Origin: Spisula solida
Lineage: Eukaryota; Mollusca; Bivalvia; Venerida; Mactridae
Reading direction: 5' to 3'
NCBI GenBank assembly: GCA_947247005.1
Contig: OX365950.1
Span: forward strand, 13,900,720 to 13,964,719
DNA: 64,000 nt
Part shown: positions 13,401 through 25,400 of the stretch, piece by piece
Layout: every line of letters begins with the position of its first letter
Numbering within the stretch: the stretch's first letter is position 1
The notes under the pieces: model-generated
Databases searched by the model: none
What the model saw: only the letters and a program-made list of their open reading frames with translations
What the model was told of the DNA's origin: nothing
Made by a program: the position numbers and the translations under genes

Positions 13401-16400
13401 AGTGTATACTTATATGACGAAAGAACCACATCTTGCAAAAATGTACATTATCTTTACTATTTATACTTTGAAGAACTTTGGGGTGTGCTCAACTTTGCTT
13501 GCAAGACTGTAGTAATTTCACTTAAATGATTCAAGCAATTACTACAGTCTAATGAGGGAACCCTCGAAATTACGTTTTGCATACGTTTTATAAATCGCAG
13601 TTTTTGACACATAAATTGAATAAGATGACACTACTGCGTCGCCTCTAATTCCTGTTACAATATCCAAAACGACTTTGTATCTGTTTATTTCTTAGATCAT
13701 CAAAGCTAGATACGGGAAGCCAGCACACGTCATATTTGTTATTCTGGGACTGATGGTCAACTTCTGTGTGATTACCGCTATTATTGTCGCCGGTGTGGCC
13801 ACCATTCAGTCCTACACGATAGAAGCTTCGGACGAATTCTGCGTCATGATCATAGCAGTTCTGTTTGGATCCTATTCTTTTATAGGTAAGCATTATTTTT
13901 TAAAAAAAAGTATATTGGTCCCAATGGGCACCAGTATTTCAGTCAGTTGCCAATGGATACATCATGGTCACATCTCCATAACAGCGGTGAACTAGCAGTT
14001 ACCCGTAACTAATTGCTAAACTGCAAGGAAGTGTAGTATACCGAATACCTTTTACGACTTGGACATGTCGCGACCTTGGATCGAACCCGAGACTTCTTGC
14101 ACTCGAATCGTATGGGTAACGACTTCTATGCTCAGTTTGTAAAACTAAGTCAACACAGTATTATAGATCTCATGACTTAAACAAACACTTGTCTTAAGCC
14201 GCCAATATATTTAAATCAGCCATGTGTGTTTTAAATAAACATGTATAAAACTGTCACCTGCTTTAAACGACAATATTTGGTGTAGACGCAATCGTAACTA
14301 CTTGGGTCTTTCCGTCATGGATCCCGATTGGTGTAGACGTTGATTTCTAAGAAGTAGCATGAACAGTAAACCAATGGGAACATCAAAGAGAGTGTTTGAT
14401 CTCAGGTGGTCCCTAATTTAACGATTTAAATGCCATGTACAAAAAAGTCTTATAGGAGATACAATTGGTGGTCTTTACTCACATGAGTTCTTTAACTAAT
14501 TTTTCCTGTATCGATCGTATATTTATAGTGACACTTTTATGTAAAGTCACATTAGGTTTGGAAAAGTATGTCCTGGTCATCTACTAACATGATACAATAA
14601 TGACAAAATTACTGTCTTATTACAGAGGTTTAATTTCTGGATTTGATTTTATGGGATTTTACTGTAAACATTTCGATCAAAATGTTTTTTGGATAGCGTA
14701 AACAACTAACATAAAATGTTTCTAGTCTACAAAATGTTAAACGTCTTAAATGATTGATAATTTAGGCCGGTGACATTACATGACTGATATGGTGAATAAA
14801 TTGAATATACTCAAAAGTTCATTTTACGTAGCTTAACTTGATAATTTCCAGTTGTCATAAAAAACAATGGATTTGTTTGGCGATGTGTGGTATAACAATT
14901 TTGCTTCACAATTTGAAAATGTTATCTTTACGTGATACAACCACAGGAATCTGTATCTTTAATAAAGAGTAAACAAAGACTTTTTTTATTAAATTTATAA
15001 TATCTTAGAAAGGTTTATAACATGGCAAATTGTCCACACAGTCACTGAGGTGCAGTTTGTTTTTAATAAACATTTCAATAATACTGGTGTAAGTTTAAAC
15101 AGTATTACATAATCAAAAATAAGACAACTTCGTCTTTAATTTGATATCAATATTTTAAAAATCCGTCCATAAATAAGAAAATAAACCCATAGGGCGTGAA
15201 ATCACTTTCTTTTTTCTTGGTTAGAATAAGATTGACGTTTCTACTGAATGCACCTCAATGATTGACTGGACACCGTGGTATACATTTCATCGTTTAACTT
15301 TTTAACTCGTTGATCAATTTCGATGGGATTTTGCATAAAGGTAGTTCTAACGATGGTATACGAGTATACGGATGAAATTACATCATAACTATATCGAAAG
15401 CCAATTCTTGTTTTGATAACATGAAAATCTTAAGTACAAATGTACCTTTCTATTATAACATAAAATTTATAAAAAAATGTTTACACTTTATCAATGATAC
15501 AGTTTCCTGTGGATACAACTGGTAACACCTATAATAATATATCATAAGGATTTAGTCATATCTCTCGAATATACATAAGCCATCTAAATAACAGGACCAC
15601 GTTGAAATTAAAATCGTAACCGTTTCGTCCATTTTTCATCGCCTCTAGCGTTATTCAGTCTCAATTTTGATATACTGCTCCTATAGTGGGATTCGAACCC
15701 ATAATATACGGCCCAGTCGCCTAGCAATGTAAAGTACGAAACCTTATTACTGCTCGGCTATCGCAACAACCTCTGAAAAAGGTTGCGTAAATAAACAGTT
15801 TAAACGCAACAACTTACACCAGTCTAACAAAATGAGACTTATTACAGTCAAGCTCGGTCTCATTATCACAGTGGTACTGTACTACCGGTATCACATTAAA
15901 TTGATAAACATAAAGCCCACATCACTTATTAGACAATCTCAAACTGATGGTCACAATTTTCAAGTTCATTGTTTGTTTTTTAGTCTACCTTTTATTCAAG
16001 ATGACACTTTCTTTGCTCATCACAGGTGGACTTGGCACGACGTTCTATGTATCCTACTTCAATGCAGTGCTTATATTCGGCATTCTCATTGCCCTTAACT
16101 ACAAGATTCTCTACTCACCGGACAGTGACTCTGGTGTGGGATCTATTAGTATGATATACGAGAAAATCAGTTGTATCGTGGCACCTGAAGGGAATGAAGA
16201 CAGAAGTTATTTTACCTTTCAATCTGAGAATGGACTGGTTTGGGCATTTATGGGTCTCTGTGCAACCGCTTCCCTTACCTATTGCGACCAGGGTAAGTAT
16301 AGTATTGATTCAACCTTAGCGGGTTTACATAATTATATGGATGAAAAAGGTAAAAAGTATAAAATTGACAAGTCATTGATAACAAACAGTGTGTTGCTCC

Positions 16401-19400
16401 AAGTTTATTTCAAAGGGAATTGAATTAAAACCAATTGAAAGTTTTCACTTTTTATCTTAACGTTGCGGCCTTACAATCTTAATCTTAATCAAGCACACAC
16501 TAAAATCCTTAGAACTGCACATTAAATGTTTGCATGTGTATACTATATAATACAAAAGGCATGTATATGACAACCATTTTGAAGAGAACGTATTTTAACA
16601 ATATCTGACCCAAAGTTTAAGTTGTTTATACATGTATATATAAAATGGAATTTACATTTGAGTGTGACTTTGAAGTTCCCGTTAGTGCTTTGATGACTCT
16701 TAGGATTGACCTCAGAATCGTAAGTATAATCATCCTTCTCTTCTTCTAGCTGCCTGGCAGAGTCGTATAGCTGCCAAACCACTACAAGGCGTACTAGGAT
16801 TTCTTATAGCGGCGTATATTTGGTTTGCTATTCCTATATCAATATCTACATCAGCCGGTTTAGCCTATCTCTCTATGGCAATGGATAATGTCACCAACGT
16901 ATTGTCACCCGCAGATGTAGATGCCGGTAAGTGATAATATTTTCCTTGTTTATAACGCCCCCCCCCCCACCCCGCAAAACGAGTTGTTAGGGGGTTGTAG
17001 TGGATTCAGCGTGTCTGTCTGCAGTCCGTCAGTCCGTAGACGCATTCATGTTTTATCTTTGTATCACACCAGACGTACGATTTCTTACTCCCAATATGAC
17101 TACAGCTAGACCGCAGACAAAATCGCAGACATTTAAATCGTAGACATCGCAAGCTGCCGCTGTACGATTCCCTGACAACTGTCTCCCATGTCATGTGTCG
17201 CATGGACAGTGTGGATAAAATGCACAATTGCAAGCAACTCGCAGAAAAAGTCGACATGTAGAGTACTACTATTTGGTTTGTGACATTGCATCCATCGTGT
17301 GTTTAGATTACGTAGTACAGTATTTCCGCAGTTGCACGAATCTCTAGCGATTTACACGTTGATCGTAGAAATCAGCACGATCGTTATTAGACAGATGTGA
17401 CATCGGCTTTAGAAGTGCGTCTGCATTTATATTCAAAGGAAACCAAATACATGTTTTCGTAATTGTGCGTGCCTAAACGGATGATTTTGACAAGCCTTAA
17501 ATGCCTTCACTTTCTAATGGAAACATTTAAGTAATTTCAAGTTTAACATTTTAGCATTTTAGAATACCAATATATCTTTGGTTGCTCTTTGGTGGGGTTA
17601 TTTATATATAAATATTGCCATTTATAAATTCTGGTACATTTTTAGAGAATTGTAATAAATACTATTATATTTTATCCATTTTTTTCTTATTTTAATTTTG
17701 CACGTTGTTTGTTCCATTGGCTCAAAGTGATGGTGCCATATTCATTGTAAGGTTTGAGTTCAAACTTTATAATCAATGATATAATTATATACACCATATA
17801 TTTTGTATTTTTACTTGTTTCGTGTATCTGTTATAGATGCAAATTGATACTGGATCTCATTATTATTATGCATAGTTTTGAATGTTCTACCAATGTTATA
17901 AGACGTGAATATATTTGTCTGTTCTAACTATGTCATAGATGTGATTTAAAGCACATTTAAATGTGAAAAAAGCGTTGTTATAAATACGGTGTATTAAAAA
18001 CAATGTATCAAAGCATACTTTGGTTGGTACATACCCTATGTAATTGATATACGACAAAAACTGTCCATTACAAGTGTGAAAAGTATTGGACTATCTGAGG
18101 AGCCCCAGTTTTACGTCATATACCTATTACTTATACCATTGTAATGACGATTCAAAGCTTTTACAGGTTTAATAACAACATTGATTACTGAAATGTTACT
18201 TGGTGGCTTGTTTATTGTCCTTTTTGTTACCGTGCCTGCATAAACATATTTTGATTCGTACATTAAACAATTTGTACAGGTTTGATAACTCCATTCATGA
18301 CTGAAATTCCACTTGGTGACGTGGATAGAGTATTGTTACCATGCCGGTTTAAGTGTATACTTATAACTATTATATAATGTATTTCAGGTTTAATAACTCC
18401 ATTCATGACTGAAATGTTACTAGGTGATGTAGGTGGAGTTCTTATTGTTACAATGATAGCTATGACGTTGATGAGTACAGGTTCAGGAGAAGTGATGGCT
18501 GTTTCTTCTATTATTGTATACGATATTTATCAAGTTTATATCAACCCATTTAGGTTAGTTATCCGTCTTCGACGTGCATCATTCATTTCTTATTATTTTT
18601 ATGGTCTCTTCTTTTTTAATCTTCTTCTTTGTTTTCTATTTATTATTCTGTTCTTTCATCTTCTTCGTCTTCTTTTCCTTTTTCTCCTTCATTTTCTTCT
18701 TTTTCGTCTTCTTTTTTCTTCTTTTTCATCTTTTTCTGCTTTATCAAGTGCAGTGCTCTCTTTGGAGCATCAACGCACTGGATTTATAAATGTTGTTCTC
18801 TTGGTGTGTGTGTTTTTTTGGTAATTATTTTTTATGTTTCTATTTTGGGCATAAGGTCACAATGACAGCGATCTGTCATATGCAGACTCGGCCATACTCT
18901 CCTGAAACTGACTAAACCTGTAACGACACTTTCCGCACACACTGGAAAAGCAAATTCGGTTTAGTATTCGGTGTATTTTATCTCTAGCTTGGAACTTAGA
19001 GTACTGTAAGCGTCCATTGATACAACTTTAGAAATTTGACAAATAATGTCGATATCTTAATACGCTCGTATACCGTCGAATGTTTGAGTAAGTGTGAGGT
19101 TTGGGGTACCTTTACCACTAGTATACGCCCAGATGACATTACGTCACTGTCCGTATCAAGGTGAAGGCCAGGTACATTCCACCTTTCATCAATTACATGT
19201 GCATACTGGGTCATGTTAAGGATTGTGTAAAACATGTGTCGAAGATTCTGGGAGTTAAGCGAAAAATAAAATGACGAGTTATATACCTATAGTAAGAAGT
19301 GTTGACTAATACGAGCGTATATGTATTGTCCACTAATTGAAATAGTGGTGTTCATTTTAAGCGTGTTTTGTGTATTATCGTTTGTTTCTTGTTGCCTTGA

Positions 19401-22400
19401 TAGTCTACTTCTTCGGCTTGCTGCTTCGAATGGATACTACTTTGATTTTCAACGGTTTGCGTAGGATGATCATCATAGAAATATATTGTTGTAGCAAAAC
19501 AACAGAAACTCTACAATCATTGATTTTCACAAGTTTTGTGTTTACATGTTTTTAACTTGCTAGACATTACATTTAAGGTTAATGCCATCAAAAAACGAAA
19601 GTGCATCAACAAAATCAGTTACTAGGAATATGTTACAAATACAAATTCACATAACTTATATAACCTATATTTTCCAGAAAGACCCACAAAGCCGAAGACT
19701 GTCTTCTGTGTAACAGACCACGTAGCAAAAAGACAAAGACGAACACTGCCTGTTGTACGTGTCCCAATGTTTTCACGTGCGAGCAATGTAAACGAGACGA
19801 AGAAATTAATTCAACTGAAGGTTTAACGTATCTTGGGTAAGGGTTTTACAAGCTTGCAATAACATACTTGTCGATATACATGATTACATTTTATAAATGT
19901 ATATTCAAATTGTTGACGATCACAGATGACGTAAAAAGATAATAGAAAGTCGGACAGGGAAGGCAGCACTCAACTTAACCAGCTGAGCGCAGAAAACATA
20001 AAAACATCACATACAAAATGCCTAACACATAACTAACTGAACGAGAAAATGAGCTGCCTAAGTCCCAGCTGTCAAAAAGCTGAATTGCCTAGTTTCAGTC
20101 GTAAAAAGGCTAAAATACCTGGTTTTAGCTGTCTGAAGTCCTCACACGGACAGTCGACATGTTCTGTTCCATGGACATTATGCCTTAATTTCTTAAATAA
20201 ACTGTAAACTGTTTAGCAGTAGCAATCACAAAATGAGCCGACGATATGATTGTACTGCGACCATTTGGGTTCATAAAAGCGGACGTTCATCGTGTATGAT
20301 CTATGTTCTCCAGTTACGTTGTACATTTTTCGTCTTCGAACGGATCAGGTGAAAAAGGATTAACATAAAAAACACGAGAATGGTAATTGCTAAATAATGT
20401 TGGAATCGTGTTGTTATAAAATTGGAATCCACCCAAAAAAATATTTGTGACGTAAGGCGAAAGTAATGAATTGAAAAACAAATTCAATAGTTACCAATGC
20501 TATAACGTTACATGAAAGAAAAAATGTACTTGTACCTCGGTATAATTACCAAAGTTATAATGTTACGTGATTGTATGTCGAAAAGCAACATACATTGATA
20601 GATCATAGCTTTTATTCAGAAAATAGTCTGTTAGCCTCTCATTCCACAATATTATGTCAAAATGATTTTTATTTCATTGCCATTTCTTTACTATGCAAAA
20701 TGTATACATTGGTTTTTTGAAGCCCTGAACTCCTAAATCTATATTATGGTTATCCCTCGGACAGTATATACTGACCTTACTTATAAAGCCTAGGTCCCAA
20801 TGAGGAATTCCACGTCGGCGATGTTCTTTCAATACCACCCGATTCAACACAATTCCTTTCTTCAGATATCACAAACTGTCTGATTATTTTCCCCGGAAGT
20901 TTCCCCTAGACAACTAGGAACCTGTTCCCATGTCCCGATAGCTCATCTCATAAATTTCAATCGAGAGTACATCACCGAGGCAAAAAAATGATCATAGGGA
21001 CCTAGGCTTAATCGACGAAAATGTCAGCTACCACTGACAAAGCTGCTGTAGGTTACGTAAGTTAGAACATATTGCTTATGGGAGGGGATTCTTGTTATTT
21101 GTCCAACGAAGCTGCACATGTTTGTTTGTTTACTTGCAGACAGTACCGGTGCGAGTACCATGGTCTCTACCGACAGTACCAGGACCGGATGTTGATGTAC
21201 AAAAGCTGGTGTATATTGTGGGTCACCATCGTAATCGTTCCGTTAGGTAATTTTACAAATAGTTGAGCATTTATGTTAGGATGCCTCTAAGTTGTACTTG
21301 GCCATCTCAGCAAGCTGCCATAAGCTGAGCCTGACCTATACGTATTCTTGTCCCTTGTCTCATTGTTAACTCAATAATAAAACAGGAAGTGTTCGTTATG
21401 TTATCTGACAAATCGTTAAACATGTATGTGTATCTTTTTTGTCCTTAGCTGTTTTATTTTGATTTGGTAGAGTGCTGAAAGTCTTGTTTATGTATCTGCA
21501 CTGAATACATAACCGTAAATAATTGCTCAACATATAAGTATGCGTATCATTTTAAACAGACCTTCACTGTTATGCGAAAGTACAGAATGTACATGCATGT
21601 CTGTTATTCGGTAACTTTAGTGATGCAATGTACGTACATGTTCCACTGGGGTGAAAGCTAGTTCACAGAACACACCCATTCCACTCCATATAGTAGAGCA
21701 GCAGAGGGCCTAAAAGTGGCTTATTTAAGAAGTAAGGTGGACCCCAAAAGTAACAGCAAGAGTTATATACCAAAATGTTCGGGACAGTCTGGAGATTATC
21801 AGACTGCCGGCATAAATTGCAAATTTTTGGTGTGGGCCCTAAAATCCAAGATGGCGTCCAAGATGGCCGCCATGAAATTCAGTATGATGCTATTTCAGTG
21901 TAATGTTTCTAGATTTTTTTAGCTTAAAGACTGTGTTATCAAAGTTCACAGAAATATCAATCATGATCTAGACAAAATGATTAGATGATTTCCGTAATAG
22001 TTCAAGGTCATTTTTAATGTCAAATTCAAGGTAAATGGCAAAAATCGCCGAAAATTGTCATATTGACTGGGTAACTTCTTCTATTGTTTACTAATACTAT
22101 TTGCAAATAGCCTTTTTTGCATGAATTTATAATAAACAATGTATAACTACTATATTAAATGTTTTCGATAACATTTATATTTGGTTGCCATGGAGAAATA
22201 AGATGTTTTGTACACCTATATTTCAGCATTAGCTCTACAGTCAATTCACTAAAAATGCCATTTAAATTTGAGTAATGACTCTATATTATGTTTTGGTTAA
22301 AGTCTGTATCATCAATATTCACAGAAATGTTAATCGTGCTCTAGGTAAAAATGCAAGATGATGTCCGTAATATAACAAGGTCATCTCAAGGTCAAATTTC

Positions 22401-25400
22401 AAGGTCAAATGGCAAAAATCACAAAAAAATGTCATTTTGACTGTATAAGTTCATGTATTGTGAAGTCAAAGTGTCCTAAATAGTATTTTTAGCACACATG
22501 TATGCTTGGCATAGTATAAATATTTTATTTAGGGTTTTCATGAAGTTTATGATTGATTGCCATGGAAAAATAAGTTGTTTTGTATACAAATATCTCAGCT
22601 TTACATACAATTCAGTAAACATAATATTCAGTTTTGAGTAACTGATAGACATATTTGGGTCAAAGTCTGAAACATAAATGCTCCCATTAGTATCTATCAT
22701 GATATTGCAACTAAACAAGATGGTGTATGTGATAATCTAGGGTCATTTCCAAGGTCAACTTCTAGGTCAACTTCGAGGTCAAACGGCAAAGAAGACACAT
22801 AAGTTTGACTTTTGACTGGATAATTTCTTATATTTTCTTGTTATAAACTTTAGTCTTTGTTTAATGGATACAAACTGCCCTTTTATGCATACACATAATT
22901 ATGTCAATAGAGTACTGATAATTCACAGTCGGTATTATTTGCAAATATTTGGTGCATGCCCTTAAAGGTGCTGCCTCACAGATTGGGCTAAATTTTTTGT
23001 ATATCGTGATTTTCCAACCTAACCAAGTATTGATGTAATAGAAAGACACTGACGGTTGCTTTATGAAAGATTTGGTGCAAATAAGCAATTTTAACCACTC
23101 ACGATATCGCCCACTGAGTATTTTTTTCATGAAAAAAATCCGCTAAGTTTCCTTCCAACATACTTTGCGAATTATGCAATTCATACGTGATCGAACTGTA
23201 ACATCAACAAACTACAGCATAAACATCAGTGAGTTACATGTATTTGGTTCATTTTTCGATTCGTTTTCATCAAATGCGAACAAATTTCAAGCAATTTAAG
23301 TAATAGTAGTGTTAATTATAAAGGGTATTAATACCCTATAGAATTTTTGATGTAAAAATACTAAATAACTACAAATTGCTGAAGTTTCTCAAGTTATTTT
23401 ATATGTCAGTGTGGTTGTTTATGGGATATACAGACATATTTACCAACATTTCGCGAATATTTGACAATTTCTTTTTATTTTTGCAATTCACCAATATGTG
23501 AGGCAGTCCCTTTAAATCTAAAATGGTAATATAACAGTGTTTTCGACGTTACGTTTTGTTCTGCTTATTATCTGCCCAATGGCATCTAACACATTCATCT
23601 GATTTAACTTCGCGTTTTTAAACAATTCGGTTTGTCTGGTAGGCTCAGATTGATGCGTTTGATCATGAGTATCTAAGTTTAAAAAGGTTCCCAGTTCAGT
23701 CCATCTTCAAACATTCGTCCGTTCAACCGACTGTACATTACCCCGTCACCGATCATTGAGTGGCGTGTTGTACATTACCCCGTCACCGATCATTGTGTGA
23801 CGTGTTGAATGTTAACACGGTACCGCTGACAGCCACAACACACTCTCATCTGACATACTCCGGTACCCATTCATATACATTGGTAAAGTGCAGCACTGTC
23901 GATTATTACTTTGCTCATAAAAATTGACAAATTGCACAGACGGGAATCGAACACGTGACCTTTCGCTACCCTAAGCGCCAATCCTACCTCTTCGCCTCCG
24001 ATGCCCGTTTGACATTGTGAATTATTAAGAACATCAGATAATTTCTTGGCATTTAACATTGGATATCATTGATTTAATATCGTTACCCTTTATGTACTTT
24101 GTTACAGGAAAATCGACCAGGTCATTAAAACGTAACTTATGATAGACAATTGAGAAAGTTCATTGTTCGTTATATGATTCACGATTCATGATAAATATTC
24201 GTTGAGGAAACAATTAAACTAATAAACTGAGTTTGGTATTTTATTGTTGATTAGTTTAGTAAGTTATTATGCAAAACCACTAAGCGATCATGTATACGGC
24301 CGTAAACACTTGTTAGTGCAACAATGTTAATAACTCTCTCTCTTATAAAAATGCACTGTCACAGAAAATTCATACAATAATTTAGTACTTTATCAAATCA
24401 ACAATCTAGAAAATAGTCATAACTTTTACCAACAGACACCAAAATTACTAGGCTTAGCCGGTTCTGAGTTAGTTATTTCAGCGTGTAGCTTTTAATGAGA
24501 AAAGCCGAAATGTGACGTGGACAACTTGTCTCAACGTTCTCTAAACCCAAGTCCACGTTCTCCGGTGGGAACTATGTTACGTTAACCACATACAAGTACC
24601 ATACCTCACGTTTGATATGATAGGGGCATATAGAGCTGTATATTTCCAAGCAGTCTTACCTTACTTTTGGCTTACCTTCATGATAAAGGACTCTTGTGTT
24701 CTAATTATTGTTTGTATTGCCTAAACCACTGTGTGTCGCAGGATTAGCAATCGAACATAACATTACATAGCCCCTCTGTGATACGTACCTCCCGGTGCCG
24801 AAATGTATGTCTTAACCACTTGGCTAATTATAATATATCATGTATGTATAGACCATACAAAGATTATAATAGATTGGACAGGGAAGGCAGAACACAACAG
24901 AAATAGCAGAAGACGAAATGCACAAAAATGAATTATTGTACTCATAAAAAGGAAAACCGACAAAACGAATCGCAACCACAAGTCACGAAGTCAAACATTA
25001 AAATGTAGAAAGAAATGAAAAACTGAACAGTAACAAAACACGCCATCCTTCTCCAACAGACTGTTACATGAAGCAGGAAAACATAAACCCGTATGCATAT
25101 TAGAGTGAGGTTATAAGATAAACATGCTTTCTTTGACAGGTCTAGGAGTAATAGCAACTGGTGTTGATTTGAACTGGATAATGCTGAATGGATTCATTGT
25201 AACATTACCCTGCTTTCCACCAGTGGTACTCTCCATTTTCTGGAGCAAAACATCTCGGGCTGGTGTAATGTCAGGTAAGGTGATTTGACCTTCTCTATAT
25301 AATATTCCGTACGCACGTCCAAATTGGTCGAAAGCAAATGTAGGGAATTCTCCACCAGAAGCGTTTTGTCGGTGGTAATCAACTGAATCCAAAGCATAAT

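Larger units (their letters stand above)
12236..13695 (+). other. DUR3 intron 3 with hairpin elements
   Basis: 1.46 kb intron. It holds three palindromic segments (12564-12656, 12864-12889, 13505-13549), annotated separately; otherwise AT-rich with no exon-like segment. Confidence 0.7.
13886..16025 (+). other. DUR3 intron 4
   Basis: 2.1-kb intron, containing a family A SINE at its start and a family B SINE near 15680. No additional exon is required by the protein and none is seen. Confidence 0.65.
16927..18387 (+). other. DUR3 intron 6
   Basis: 1.46-kb intron. It starts with a short poly-C run (near 16960) and ends with the two decayed exon-7 copies; in between it is plain AT-rich sequence. 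Confidence 0.65.

Noticed and set aside
16927..17257. Candidate exon after the poly-C run
   Set aside because: Exons 6 and 7 join in exact phase and conserved sequence continues across the junction, so no extra exon is needed.
18405..18824. 139-codon open frame extending exon 7 to the right
   Set aside because: Only the part up to the donor at 18554 matches the transporter; the rest is low-complexity Phe/Leu peptide from the pyrimidine tract.
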